The notes beneath the pieces are model-generated. The model was not told the DNA's origin, ran no database searches, and saw only the letters and a program-made list of their open reading frames with translations. Made by a program: the position numbers and the translations under genes. This document shows, one piece after another, positions 1 through 7,548 of a stretch of DNA of 9,572 nt (position 1 is its first letter; every line of letters begins with the position of its first letter). This DNA is from an uncultured Mucilaginibacter sp. GTDB taxonomy: Bacteria; Bacteroidota; Bacteroidia; Sphingobacteriales; Sphingobacteriaceae. Where the stretch lies: positions 1 to 9,572 of the forward strand of contig NZ_CAMLOV010000193.1 of the NCBI RefSeq assembly GCF_946481715.1, written 5' to 3'.

Positions 1-1
1 C

Positions 2-949
2 GATGCGTTTATAATATTGGACAACCAGTGGCGCTTTATCAAAACCAACGGTGCATTTCAAAATGTAGCACACAAAACAAAGGAACAACTCGTTGGGAAG
101 AACATTTGGGAAATGTTTCCAACGCTTAAAGGCAGGCTAACAGAAGAAATGCTGCAACGTGCAGTAGAAACGAAGCAAACTATTAAGTTCACCGAGTATT
201 TTGCAAGGCCCAAACTTTGGTTCCGTGTAGCGGCTTATCCGTCATCCGAAGGGTTAACTATATTCGTAAAAAATATTACCCGGCAAAAGGTTGCCGAGGA
301 AGAGCTTAACAGCACCCGTAATAACCTTGAATCTCTTATTAACAATACCGATGACCTGATTTGGGCTATCGACACCAATAACCATTACATCTACGTAAAT
401 ACATCGTACAAAAGCGCCGTTTATAACGAAACGGGTGAACTGCCTGTTAACGGGGGCGAACTTATTATTTACGGCAATGAAGATACCGTTGAGATATGGG
501 CCGGTTACTATCAGCGGGCGCTTAATGGTGAGCGTTATACTATAGTTTACGAAAATGCTCATACAAATCCTGCGGAATCGTCATATTACGAGGTGAACTT
601 TAACCCTATATATGACGAGGCCAATGAAATTGTAGGGACCGGCTGCTTTGCCCGCGAAATAACTTCGAGGCTGCGGTCGGAGCGGGAGATTATTGCGCAA
701 AACGAACGGTTGCGCAATATAGCGTCTTTAAGTTCGCACGAATTGCGCCGCCCGGTGGCAAGCATGCTTGGGTTAATTAATGTAATAGATTTTGAAAACT
801 TTGGTACCGAAGAAAACAGAGAGGCCATAAACCTTTTGCTGGTTGTAGGTAACGAGATAGACGAGGTAATAAAGGCAATAGTTGACAGCACTTTTACCGG
901 CTTGTTGCCAGACCCAACTAAAGAGGGCGGCAACAATACGACGGGTTAG
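2..949 (+). CDS. PAS-PAS-HisKA protein without ATPase domain (5' partial)
   Basis: The frame is open to the left edge (reading DAFIILDNQWRF from base 2), so the true start lies outside the window and the in-frame TTG at 17 is not it. Two PAS domains are visible. The first ends in a typical PAS beta-sheet around nt 200-280 (WFRVAAYP, then TIFVKNIT). The second spans about nt 335-665, starting LINNTDDLIWAID and ending with a PAC-like segment (YYEVNFNPIYD, then VGTGCFAREIT). A short helix leads into a HisKA-type H-box, SSHELRRPVASMLGL, with the probable phosphoacceptor His at nt 737-739. Only about 70 residues follow. They contain the second DHp helix (NEIDEVIKAIVDSTF) and a disordered tail, with no N-, G1- or G2-box. 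It therefore cannot be a self-sufficient kinase. It may be a phosphotransfer or dimerisation partner; similar DHp-only PAS proteins are, to my knowledge, common in Bacteroidota. Its TAG overlaps the stop of the convergent regulator gene by 4 nt. Confidence 0.88.
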   Translation, partial: DAFIILDNQWRFIKTNGAFQNVAHKTKEQLVGKNIWEMFPTLKGRLTEEMLQRAVETKQTIKFTEYFARPKLWFRVAAYPSSEGLTIFVKNITRQKVAEEELNSTRNNLESLINNTDDLIWAIDTNNHYIYVNTSYKSAVYNETGELPVNGGELIIYGNEDTVEIWAGYYQRALNGERYTIVYENAHTNPAESSYYEVNFNPIYDEANEIVGTGCFAREITSRLRSEREIIAQNERLRNIASLSSHELRRPVASMLGLINVIDFENFGTEENREAINLLLVVGNEIDEVIKAIVDSTFTGLLPDPTKEGGNNTTG

Positions 950-1665
950 TTCTGCTTTTTATCCCAAAGCCTTTTTGATACTACCTGTTCTATAACCTGG
1001 CCATAGTAACTGCGGCTAATGGGGATGCGGTTGCTGCCGATAAACAATTCGTTCGCTTCGATACCATCAATTTTGCTTACAGCAGCAATAAAAGATTTGT
1101 GTACCCGTATAAAGGCACTTTCGGCCAGCTTTTCTTCAAGTTTTTTTAGGGAAAGCATGGTTACATATTTACCCCGTGTGCTGTAAATAGTTACATAATT
1201 TTGCATGCCTTCTACATACAGTATCTCGTCAAACAGCACTTTTTCGTACTTACTGCCGCATTTGATAAAAAAGTAATCCTCCGCTGGTTTAGCCGGGTCG
1301 CGCGTTAGCAATTTATGGTAATCCTTCGCCTTGGCAGCAGCTTTAAAAAACCGTTCGAAAGTGATAGGCTTCAACAAGTAATCGAGAACGTTCAACTGGA
1401 AGCCTTCCAGCGCGTAAGAAGGATAGGCTGTGGTGATGACCACCATCGGCGGTTTTTGCAGTATCTTCAGAAATTCGATGCCATTCATTTTAGGCATCTG
1501 GATATCCAGGAAGATGAGGTCGGCGGCACCACGGTCTATCAGCGGAAGCAGTTCGAGCGGGTTTTCGCACACGCCCGCGAGGCTTAAGAAATCTACCTCC
1601 CTTACATAGCTGGCCAAACCTTCCCTGGCAAGGGGTTCATCGTCTATAATTACGCAATTGATCAT
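946..1665 (-). CDS. LytTR-family response regulator (REC + LytTR DNA-binding)
   Basis: The 239-residue protein has the classic two-domain layout. The receiver domain (about residues 2-118) has the acidic pair D8/D9, the phosphoacceptor D54 in FLDIQMPKMNG, T79 in VVITTAYPSYAL and K99 in DYLLKPI. The LytTR domain (about 132-232) has the typical beta-rich pattern: YFFIKCGSKYEKV, ILYVEGMQNYVTIYS, LEEKL, FIRVHKSFIAAVSKID and IPISRSYY. Phosphorylation of D54 is expected to promote dimerisation and binding to paired 9-bp direct repeats. It starts one base after the kinase stop (TAA-C-ATG on the minus strand), so translational coupling is likely and the cognate kinase is the upstream gene. A candidate operator lies upstream of the divergent outer-membrane gene (see 2943-2972). 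Its stop overlaps that of the convergent PAS gene, leaving no room for a terminator between them. Confidence 0.96.
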   Translation of the reverse strand: MINCVIIDDEPLAREGLASYVREVDFLSLAGVCENPLELLPLIDRGAADLIFLDIQMPKMNGIEFLKILQKPPMVVITTAYPSYALEGFQLNVLDYLLKPITFERFFKAAAKAKDYHKLLTRDPAKPAEDYFFIKCGSKYEKVLFDEILYVEGMQNYVTIYSTRGKYVTMLSLKKLEEKLAESAFIRVHKSFIAAVSKIDGIEANELFIGSNRIPISRSYYGQVIEQVVSKRLWDKKQN

Positions 1666-1666
1666 G

Positions 1667-2797
1667 TTAGCCAGCTATTAATTGTGTTGAAGGAACGGTT
1701 TCCACCTGCATCAGTTGTAATTCTAATTTTACGCTAAAACGCTCCGGGCTTTGGTCAATATCCAACAGGTACTGCCCGGGGTAAATCAGATCGAGCCGAC
1801 GCCTTACATTTTGCAGGCCGATGCCGCCATAATTTACCGCTTCTGCCGATCCGTTTACAGAAGCACTGTTCGCAACACTGAAATAGAGTTGCGTACCTTT
1901 TACTTTCAGGGATATGCAGATTCGGTTGGTGCGGCCTTTATCTTTTGATACGTGCTTGAATGCATTTTCTACAAATGTCATCAGGATAAACGGGGCAATG
2001 CCGGCTTCCGGCGCATAGTTATGTTGCAGATCAAACTCCACAATAAGGCTTTCATTTTGGCGGAGTTTTTCCAGTTCGATAAAGTTTTCCAGGTAAGCGA
2101 TCTCCTTACTTAATGGGATGAGGTGATCGTTGCATTCATAAAGCTGGTGCCGCAATAGTTCTGAGAATTTGGCAAGGGAGGCCGAAGCCATATACGGGTT
2201 TTTATGGATCAAAAAGAAAATGGAATTGATGCTGTTGAACAGGAAATGCGGGTTAAACTGGTATTTAAGGAACTTCAATTCTGTTTCCAACTTTTCTTTC
2301 TCCAGCGCCTGTTGCCGTCTTTGCCCTTCTATCCAATTTTTTGTCAGCTTAATGCTCATGGCCAGCGTAATAGCGGCGATGGTGGATTTTAAAGGTTCCG
2401 ATTTGGCCTGGTGATAGTAGCCGTTCCAGTCGCTGGTGATGCCAAACATTTTTTCGGCATTGCTGCCGGCCAACCAGGCGCTTAAATAATACCCCGGCAC
2501 AATAAGCAGGGACGAGGCGATGATGGCCAATGCCATAAAAAGAATGTACCAGCCGTAGCGCCCTTTTTGCAGGTAACGGGGAATGAGAAAATACAGGTTG
2601 AAATAAACCGCGAATGCTGGGAAGATGACGTAGAAGAAACTCTTGACAAAAAAAACGGAAAAAAATATCTCCTGCGCTGCCCGGTAAGGGCTGTCTATTG
2701 CCAGCGCCCAAAACACATAGTTATACAACATCCAGAAAGGAATGTGATAAAGCTTGTATTTAAACAGCCAGTTTTGTTGCCTGGTAATAGTTGCCAT
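1667..2797 (-). CDS. LytS/YehU-type membrane sensor histidine kinase
   Basis: Residues here count from the ATG at 2795-2797 (376 aa). An in-frame GTG at 2831-2833 would add 12 residues, but MATITRQQNWLFKYKLYHIPFW fits the usual start of this family better. The N-terminal half holds about four hydrophobic membrane segments (around 19-34, 45-72, 83-108 and 136-153) and no large extracytoplasmic domain. After a short coiled linker (QRRQQALEKEKLETEL) comes the His_kinase (PF06580-type) signature LKYQFNPHFLFNSINSI, with phosphoacceptor His184. The ATP-binding part has an N-box FVENAFKH (Asn278) and a glycine box GGIGLQNVRRRL (around 325). The ligand or stimulus cannot be read from the sequence. 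It is the first gene of a two-gene operon with the LytTR regulator and is divergent from an outer-membrane protein gene. I saw no convincing promoter match upstream. Confidence 0.94.
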   Translation of the reverse strand: MATITRQQNWLFKYKLYHIPFWMLYNYVFWALAIDSPYRAAQEIFFSVFFVKSFFYVIFPAFAVYFNLYFLIPRYLQKGRYGWYILFMALAIIASSLLIVPGYYLSAWLAGSNAEKMFGITSDWNGYYHQAKSEPLKSTIAAITLAMSIKLTKNWIEGQRRQQALEKEKLETELKFLKYQFNPHFLFNSINSIFFLIHKNPYMASASLAKFSELLRHQLYECNDHLIPLSKEIAYLENFIELEKLRQNESLIVEFDLQHNYAPEAGIAPFILMTFVENAFKHVSKDKGRTNRICISLKVKGTQLYFSVANSASVNGSAEAVNYGGIGLQNVRRRLDLIYPGQYLLDIDQSPERFSVKLELQLMQVETVPSTQLIAG

Positions 2798-2942
2798 GAT
2801 GGTTAAAGTTACGGCTATTGCTTTAATAAACACACGCTGGTAGTTAAACTGCCGGTTTTAATTGACGAAATACCTTCGACAAAGGATAAGCTGCAAATTG
2901 CAGGTTGCACGCTGCTCAAACCGGTTCTTTTCGCATTTAGTT

Positions 2943-2972
2943 GCCGCTTGTCAATTAGCTGTTACCGTTCAT
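2943..2972 (+). promoter_or_regulatory. Candidate LytTR operator (two 9-bp half-sites, 21 bp apart)
   Basis: ACCGTTCAT at 2964-2972 fits every position of the published LytTR/AgrA half-site pattern [TA][AC][CA]GTTN[AG][TG]. Exactly 21 bp upstream, GCCGCTTGT (2943-2951) matches 7 of 9 positions. That gives the 12-bp spacer usual for tandem LytTR sites on one face of the helix. The similarity runs past the half-sites: both are followed by CAATT. The site lies 45-74 nt before the ATG of the outer-membrane gene and about 150 nt upstream of the kinase start, in the divergent intergenic region. Binding by the neighbouring regulator is inferred. Confidence 0.45.
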
Positions 2973-3016
2973 CAATTCCATTTTTCTCGGACTTCCGGCA
3001 ACAGTTTTTTTGCAAC

Positions 3017-5437
3017 ATGAAAACTTTATCCACCCTGCTTGTTGCAATACTTTTTAGTTTTGCCGCTCATAGCCAAATCAGCGGCAAACTAGTTTCGGCA
3101 AACGGCGGGGCAGTTGGTTTTGCCCCTGTGTCGGTCCTTATAAATCCTGATAGTTCAGCCCTGCGTTCTGTATTGGCTGATGAAAACGGAAGCTTTGTAT
3201 TTACCGGCGTACCACATGGTAGCTATATCCTAAAAATCAGCAACCTTGGCCATGCTACATGGTTTTCGCAACCCTTTTTGCTTAATGCCGCACAACGCGA
3301 GTATAAGGCAGGCATAATTGTATTATCGCTTGCAAGCAGGCAACTCGGCGAGGTTGTTATCCGATCCGAAAAGCCACTGGTACAACAACTGGCCGGCGGG
3401 CTGCAGGTGAACGTGCAAAGCAGCCTCATGGCCAAAGGCAGTTCTGTATTACAGGTATTGCAACGCTCGCCCGGCGTAGTGATCGATCAGCAACATAGCG
3501 GCATCAGTCTCAACGGAAAAAGCGGGGTAATGGTGATGCTGGATGGCAAACTGCTGCGCCTTACCACCGTACAGGTATCGGCCTTGCTTAGCGGCATGTC
3601 GGCAGATGACGTTGGCAAGATAGAATTGCTAAGCACGCCGCCTGCCCGATATGATGCCGACGGAAATGCTGGCCTTATTAATATAGTAACCAAAAAGAAT
3701 AAGAAAGCCGGAACCAGCGGTTCTATATCCGCATCTGCCGGCTATGGTAAAGGAGAGAAGGTTTCTACAGATCTCAACCTTACCCATAATAGTAAAAAGT
3801 GGAGCCAGCGGCTTTCTTATAGTTACTACCGCAGCCGCAGCTACGCATTGCTGCAGGCCGAGGGCACCGAAAATGTAGGTATTATTGGTGGGCAAACCGC
3901 CTTCCATTATAATGGAGAGAGTAAACCCCTAAGCAACTACCATGGCTTTGGCGGCGGGTTGGATTTTCGCCCGGATTCGTTAATTGCTATAGGCGGCAAT
4001 ATTGACTACAATATCACTATCGACCAAAACAACAACCATAACTTTGGTAACTACCTACTTCCCGATACTAACATGATTTTCGATTCGCAGCTTGCGGGCA
4101 ATAGCCATACGCGCTACCTGCATCCCAGCCTTTATTTGGAGCAGAGCATAAGTAAGGATCAAAAACTAAACATCGACCTGGATTATTTTAGCCACAACAG
4201 TAAAGGCTTAACGCAGATACAAAGTAATTTTAGTAACAGTGTGTTTGGAGAAATTCAACGGAATGTGGCCAATGCCAATATCAAAGTTGGTGTAGGCAAA
4301 TTAGATTATACCAATACCTTCAGCAAACGGCTGCGGCTGGAAAGCGGTTTAAAAAGCACCTTTACCCGTAGCCGAAGCACTGCAGGTATTGAAAAACTGG
4401 TGGGAGATAAATGGGTAAACATTGGCGCAGGCACCTCCAACGATTTAGGTACAAAAGAATTTATTGGAGCAGCTTACACCGTTTTTTACTGGCAGCCCGA
4501 TAGCCTCCTTAATATTTCTGCCGGTGCCAGGTACGAGTATTCGCGCAACAGTACCGATCATTCGCTTAACGCGGCTTACTTGATAGACCGCCGTTTGAGC
4601 AAGCTCTTCCCAAGCATTTTTCTTACACGCAAGCTTAATGCCACCGATGAATTACAGTTATCGTACACCGAACGGATCACCCGGCCCTCTTTTGCCGATC
4701 TGGCGTCGTACGTTTCCTATAACGACCCGGTTTCTGTTTTTACGGGTAACCCGGGCCTTAAACCTACGATCACCCATAACCTAAAGCTGGCGTATAACAG
4801 GGGCGACTATTTATTTGCCCTTATGTACAGCAGGGATATCAACCCCATTTTGGGCACGCAAATTATGACCGGCCCTACCCCCGGGCTGGTTTATCTCATC
4901 CCCGAAAATGCCGACCTGCAAAATAACGTCACCTTCCAAGCAACTATACCTATAAAGATTGCGCCCTGGTGGGAGATGAGCTACGGCTTCCTGGCCGGCA
5001 TGCATCATTATGAGATCAGTTATTTCCCGCAACTGCTGCAGAAAACTTATTTCAGCTATAATTTGAATTTTAAAGAAAGCTTTAAACTGCCCCGCAATTA
5101 TGCCCTGGAGTTATCGGGATACTATAATTCATCGGCCTACGACAGTAACTCCCGCTGGGCGGGTAATGGCATGGTTAACTTTGGGTTTAAAAAAGAGCTT
5201 GCCGGGCAGGGCGGTACTGTGCAACTCAGTGTTTCCGATGTTTTTAGTACCGCCATTTATCGCGGCAAGATGGGCCTCCTCACTACCGATGCCTTTAATT
5301 CCAATGTAAGGGTAAGTTACCGGCCCGAATCGCGCAGCTTTCCCATCATCAAATTATCCTATTCCCGCTCGTTGGGCAGCAATAGCAAAGCATCCCGCAA
5401 AAACAGCGGCACAAACGACGAGCAAAAGAGGCTTTAA
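3017..5437 (+). CDS. TonB-receptor-like outer-membrane beta-barrel protein
   Basis: The start is set at ATG 3017 (806 aa), because a clean signal peptide begins there (MKTLSTLLVAILFSFAAHSQ, probable cleavage after AHS). An upstream in-frame TTG at 2948 would bury it and is rejected. After the signal peptide comes a carboxypeptidase-regulatory-like beta-sandwich (about 20-105, ISGKLVSANGG to GSYILKISNLGHATW). Next is a plug-like domain (about 115-225) with VLQRSPGVVIDQQHSGISLNGKSGVMVMLDG and ELLSTPPARYDADGNAGLINIVTKK. The rest (about 230-790) alternates aromatic beta strands and loops as in the OMP_b-brl_3 barrel group, with the conserved-looking segments YTERITRPSF and FTGNPGLKPT. The last strand IIKLSYSRSLG is followed by a charged tail ending DEQKRL, normal for this group as I know it. 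I saw no clear TonB box, so active transport is uncertain. The substrate is unknown. The divergent LytS/LytTR pair is its likely regulator. Confidence 0.93.
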   Translation: MKTLSTLLVAILFSFAAHSQISGKLVSANGGAVGFAPVSVLINPDSSALRSVLADENGSFVFTGVPHGSYILKISNLGHATWFSQPFLLNAAQREYKAGIIVLSLASRQLGEVVIRSEKPLVQQLAGGLQVNVQSSLMAKGSSVLQVLQRSPGVVIDQQHSGISLNGKSGVMVMLDGKLLRLTTVQVSALLSGMSADDVGKIELLSTPPARYDADGNAGLINIVTKKNKKAGTSGSISASAGYGKGEKVSTDLNLTHNSKKWSQRLSYSYYRSRSYALLQAEGTENVGIIGGQTAFHYNGESKPLSNYHGFGGGLDFRPDSLIAIGGNIDYNITIDQNNNHNFGNYLLPDTNMIFDSQLAGNSHTRYLHPSLYLEQSISKDQKLNIDLDYFSHNSKGLTQIQSNFSNSVFGEIQRNVANANIKVGVGKLDYTNTFSKRLRLESGLKSTFTRSRSTAGIEKLVGDKWVNIGAGTSNDLGTKEFIGAAYTVFYWQPDSLLNISAGARYEYSRNSTDHSLNAAYLIDRRLSKLFPSIFLTRKLNATDELQLSYTERITRPSFADLASYVSYNDPVSVFTGNPGLKPTITHNLKLAYNRGDYLFALMYSRDINPILGTQIMTGPTPGLVYLIPENADLQNNVTFQATIPIKIAPWWEMSYGFLAGMHHYEISYFPQLLQKTYFSYNLNFKESFKLPRNYALELSGYYNSSAYDSNSRWAGNGMVNFGFKKELAGQGGTVQLSVSDVFSTAIYRGKMGLLTTDAFNSNVRVSYRPESRSFPIIKLSYSRSLGSNSKASRKNSGTNDEQKRL

Positions 5438-5456
5438 AGGCGGACGTTACGCGCCT
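5438..5456 (+). terminator. Weak hairpin just after the outer-membrane gene
   Basis: AGGCG (5438-5442) pairs with CGCCT (5452-5456) across a 9-nt loop immediately after the TAA. The following bases are AAAATAATTC and not a T-run; a T6 tract comes only about 15 nt later. It could be a poor terminator or a stabilising 3' hairpin. The rest of the 160-nt gap to the SPFH gene is AT-rich, with no clear TTTG/TAnnTTTG promoter. Confidence 0.25.
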
Positions 5457-5552
5457 AAAATAATTCTGTAGTTTTTTGTAACAACTATAATCACCGCGAA
5501 TCATATTAAACGCTATATAGCCAAGGTCTCATAAAGCTATAAGTTATTGTGA

Positions 5553-5575
5553 GGAGCCCGCACCTTAAGGGCCCC
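5553..5575 (+). other. GC-rich imperfect hairpin in the SPFH gene leader
   Basis: GGAGCCC (5553-5559) can pair with GGGCCCC (5569-5575) with one mismatch and a 9-nt loop. It sits 22 nt before the ATG in an otherwise AT-rich leader. There is no T-run after it (GTTAAATTAATC), so it is not a terminator. It could influence translation or be chance. Confidence 0.2.
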
Positions 5576-5597
5576 GTTAAATTAATCAAAAAATAAA

Positions 5598-7493
5598 ATG
5601 TCTGATTCTATTCCAATTCTCCAATTCTGGTGGGTGCTGCCGCTGTGTGCCGCCCTTTTTATGTACAAATTTGTACTGCAGGTTTTTTTTGGTATGATCA
5701 TCGTTCCTGATGACCGTATTGGTTTGGTTGTTAAAAAGTTTACCCTATATGGGGACAAGCGGCTGCCGGATGGCCGTATCATCGCTGTAAATGGCGAAGC
5801 CGGTATGCAGGGTAAGCCGCTTGCGCCGGGTTTGTATTGGCGCATGTGGCCATGGCAATATGCCATTACTATGGAGCAGTTTACCGTTATTCCGCAGGAT
5901 AAACTGGGGCTGGTAAAAGCAAAGGATGGTGCCCCAATGGATAGTGGCCGTGTGCTGGGTAAACCTGTTCCTTGCGATAAATTCCAGGATTCGCAGGCCT
6001 TCCTCGAAAACAACGGGCAAAAAGGCCCGCAAGCCGCGTTCTTAACGCCGGGTAGTTACCGTATCAACACCTTCCTGTTCGAGATAGACATGGTGCCTAT
6101 CACCCGGATTCAGGAAAATAAGGTAGGTATTGTTACCACGCTGGATGGGGAGCCTTTGGAAAAAGGCGACATAGCCGGTGGCTCGGTTGCGGGGCACCGT
6201 AACTACCAGGACCCGATGGCCTTTATACAAGCCGGCGGCCGCAAAGGCTTGCAGGAAGACGTGATACTGGCCGGTACCTATTACCTTAACCCATGGTTTG
6301 CCGTGGTAGAACAGGTAGAGATGATACACATCCACATAGGATACGTCGGCGTGGTGAACTCCTTCGTCGGCCCCGAAGGTAAGGATACCAGCGGCGTGGG
6401 CTTTACCCATGGTAACATCGTAAAGAAATACGACAAAGGTGTTTGGGACGAACCTTTAGACCCCGGTAAGCACCCCGTGAACATTTACACCCACTCGGTA
6501 GAAATTGTGCCTACTACCAACATCGTGCTCAACTGGGCAAACAGCCGTACCGAATCGCACGAACTGGATAAGCATCTGTGTACCATCAGCGTAAGGTCGC
6601 ACGATGGTTTTACCTTTAATTTGGACGTATCGCAGATCATCCACATACCGCGTAACGATGCGCCAAAAGTTATCGCCCGTTTCGGTAACATGAAAAACCT
6701 GGTATCGCAGGTACTGGAACCCACCATTGCCAACTACTTCCGTAACTCGGCACAAAAAAGCGGTGTGATAGAGTTCTTGACCAACCGGTCCGACAGGCAG
6801 GAAGATGCCCGCGCGCAGATAGGGAAGGTGCTTGGCGAGTACAATGTAGAAGGTGTGGACACGCTGATAGGCGACATTGTACCACCGGAAGCTTTAATGC
6901 GCACCCTTACCGACCGGAAAATAGCCGAGCAGGAACGCGTTACTTACGAAATACAAAAGAGCGCGCAAATAGAGCGTAAGGAATTTGAAAGTGCCAAAGC
7001 GGGTGCTGATATGCAGCCGGAGGTTGTAAAATCGACCCGCCAGGTGGAGATAAACACCCAGATGGCTGCATCAAAAGTTGCTGCCGCGAGGGGTGATGCC
7101 GAATCGAGAGTGATCAACGCTAAAGCGGATGCGGAAAATAAAACCATTATTGCCCGTGCTGATGCCGAAGCCAAAACCATCAACGCAAAAGCAGATGCTG
7201 CCGCTACCGAAGTAAACGGTAATGCCGATGCCGGTAAAATTAAAGCGATTGGTTTGGCCGAAGCTGAAGTTACCAAACAAAAAACAGAAGCCATGGGTAC
7301 CGAACAATACGCCATAGTACGCGTAGCCGAAACTTTGGCAATGAACGGCATCAAATTAGTTCCGGAGATACTGATAAACGGCCAAAACGGCGGCGGTAAC
7401 GGTATGATTGATGCGCTGATAGGCAACGAAATGCTTAAAAAGCTGCAACGCGAAGCAAAAATTGATGTTACACCTGCCAGTGATGTGGAATAA
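5598..7493 (+). CDS. SPFH/flotillin-like membrane scaffold protein with tandem N-terminal repeats
   Basis: This is a 631-residue protein starting at an ATG after an A-rich leader. One hydrophobic membrane segment (about 10-36) anchors the N-terminus. It is followed by about four beta-rich repeats (35-97, 97-168, 169-243, 244-306). Repeats 2 and 3 are clearly homologous: KLGLV/KVGIV, DGAP/DGEP, FQD/YQD, GQKGPQ/GRKGLQ and PGSYRIN/AGTYYLN. An SPFH/Band-7 domain (about 307-470) includes SVRSHDGFTFNLDVSQIIHI and LEPTIANYFRNSAQK. A long Ala/Glu-rich coiled coil with six 11-residue repeats follows (493-558). The C-terminus ends with the flotillin-like MNGIKLVPEILINGQNGGGNG. SPFH proteins form oligomeric rings or cages on membranes; the exact role here is unknown. 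No NfeD-type partner is adjacent. The gene stands alone between a weak hairpin and a strong terminator. Confidence 0.9.
   Translation: MSDSIPILQFWWVLPLCAALFMYKFVLQVFFGMIIVPDDRIGLVVKKFTLYGDKRLPDGRIIAVNGEAGMQGKPLAPGLYWRMWPWQYAITMEQFTVIPQDKLGLVKAKDGAPMDSGRVLGKPVPCDKFQDSQAFLENNGQKGPQAAFLTPGSYRINTFLFEIDMVPITRIQENKVGIVTTLDGEPLEKGDIAGGSVAGHRNYQDPMAFIQAGGRKGLQEDVILAGTYYLNPWFAVVEQVEMIHIHIGYVGVVNSFVGPEGKDTSGVGFTHGNIVKKYDKGVWDEPLDPGKHPVNIYTHSVEIVPTTNIVLNWANSRTESHELDKHLCTISVRSHDGFTFNLDVSQIIHIPRNDAPKVIARFGNMKNLVSQVLEPTIANYFRNSAQKSGVIEFLTNRSDRQEDARAQIGKVLGEYNVEGVDTLIGDIVPPEALMRTLTDRKIAEQERVTYEIQKSAQIERKEFESAKAGADMQPEVVKSTRQVEINTQMAASKVAAARGDAESRVINAKADAENKTIIARADAEAKTINAKADAAATEVNGNADAGKIKAIGLAEAEVTKQKTEAMGTEQYAIVRVAETLAMNGIKLVPEILINGQNGGGNGMIDALIGNEMLKKLQREAKIDVTPASDVE
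5700..6515 (+). repeat. Four tandem beta-rich protein repeats (coding)
   Basis: Residues 35-306 of the SPFH protein fall into about four units of 62-75 residues. Each starts with a turn and a short hydrophobic strand: VPDDRIGLVV, IPQDKLGLVK, IQENKVGIVT and HIHIGYVGVV. Each ends in a PG/AG-[LSTKH]-Y-like strand: APGLYWRMWP, TPGSYRINTF, LAGTYYLNPW and DPGKHPVNIY. Units 2 and 3 are the best preserved; units 1 and 4 are divergent. The pattern was read by eye at protein level. Confidence 0.7.
7074..7271 (+). repeat. Six hendecad (11-residue, 33-bp) coding repeats
   Basis: Residues 493-558 divide without gaps into six 11-mers: KVAAARGDAES, RVINAKADAEN, KTIIARADAEA, KTINAKADAAA, TEVNGNADAGK and IKAIGLAEAEV. 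Position 1 is mostly basic and positions 7-9 are A/G-D/E-A. Eleven-residue periodicity marks a right-handed coiled coil, as opposed to the heptads of a left-handed one. Conservation is at protein more than DNA level, so this is an old structural repeat rather than a recent expansion. Confidence 0.8.
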
Positions 7494-7516
7494 TTAAGCA
7501 TCGGTAGAATTATTTG

Positions 7517-7548
7517 AAGGAGGCACGGGAAACTGTGCCTCCTTTTTT
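7517..7548 (+). terminator. Strong rho-independent terminator of the SPFH gene
   Basis: AAGGAGGCAC (7517-7526) and GTGCCTCCTT (7535-7544) form a perfect 10-bp stem with an 8-nt loop, GGGAAACT. The T-run TTTTTT (7543-7548) overlaps the stem foot. It lies 24 nt after the SPFH stop codon. On the other strand the stem is followed by mixed sequence, so it acts mainly on plus-strand transcripts. Confidence 0.93.

Noticed and set aside
2349..2711. 120-codon minus-strand frame within the kinase gene
   Set aside because: It is an out-of-frame shadow of the kinase membrane region, rich in Arg/His/Pro without any recognisable domain.
2798..2833. 12-residue extension of the kinase from GTG at 2833
   Set aside because: The ATG at 2795-2797 gives a family-like N-terminus and is the better start codon.
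2871..2878. TACCTTCG as a -7 box for the outer-membrane gene
   Set aside because: It is one base off TAnnTTTG but has no TTTG at the right distance upstream and lies about 140 nt from the ATG; too weak to list.
2948..3016. 23-residue N-terminal extension of the outer-membrane protein from TTG
   Set aside because: A standard signal peptide starts at ATG 3017; the extension would hide it and covers the candidate operator.
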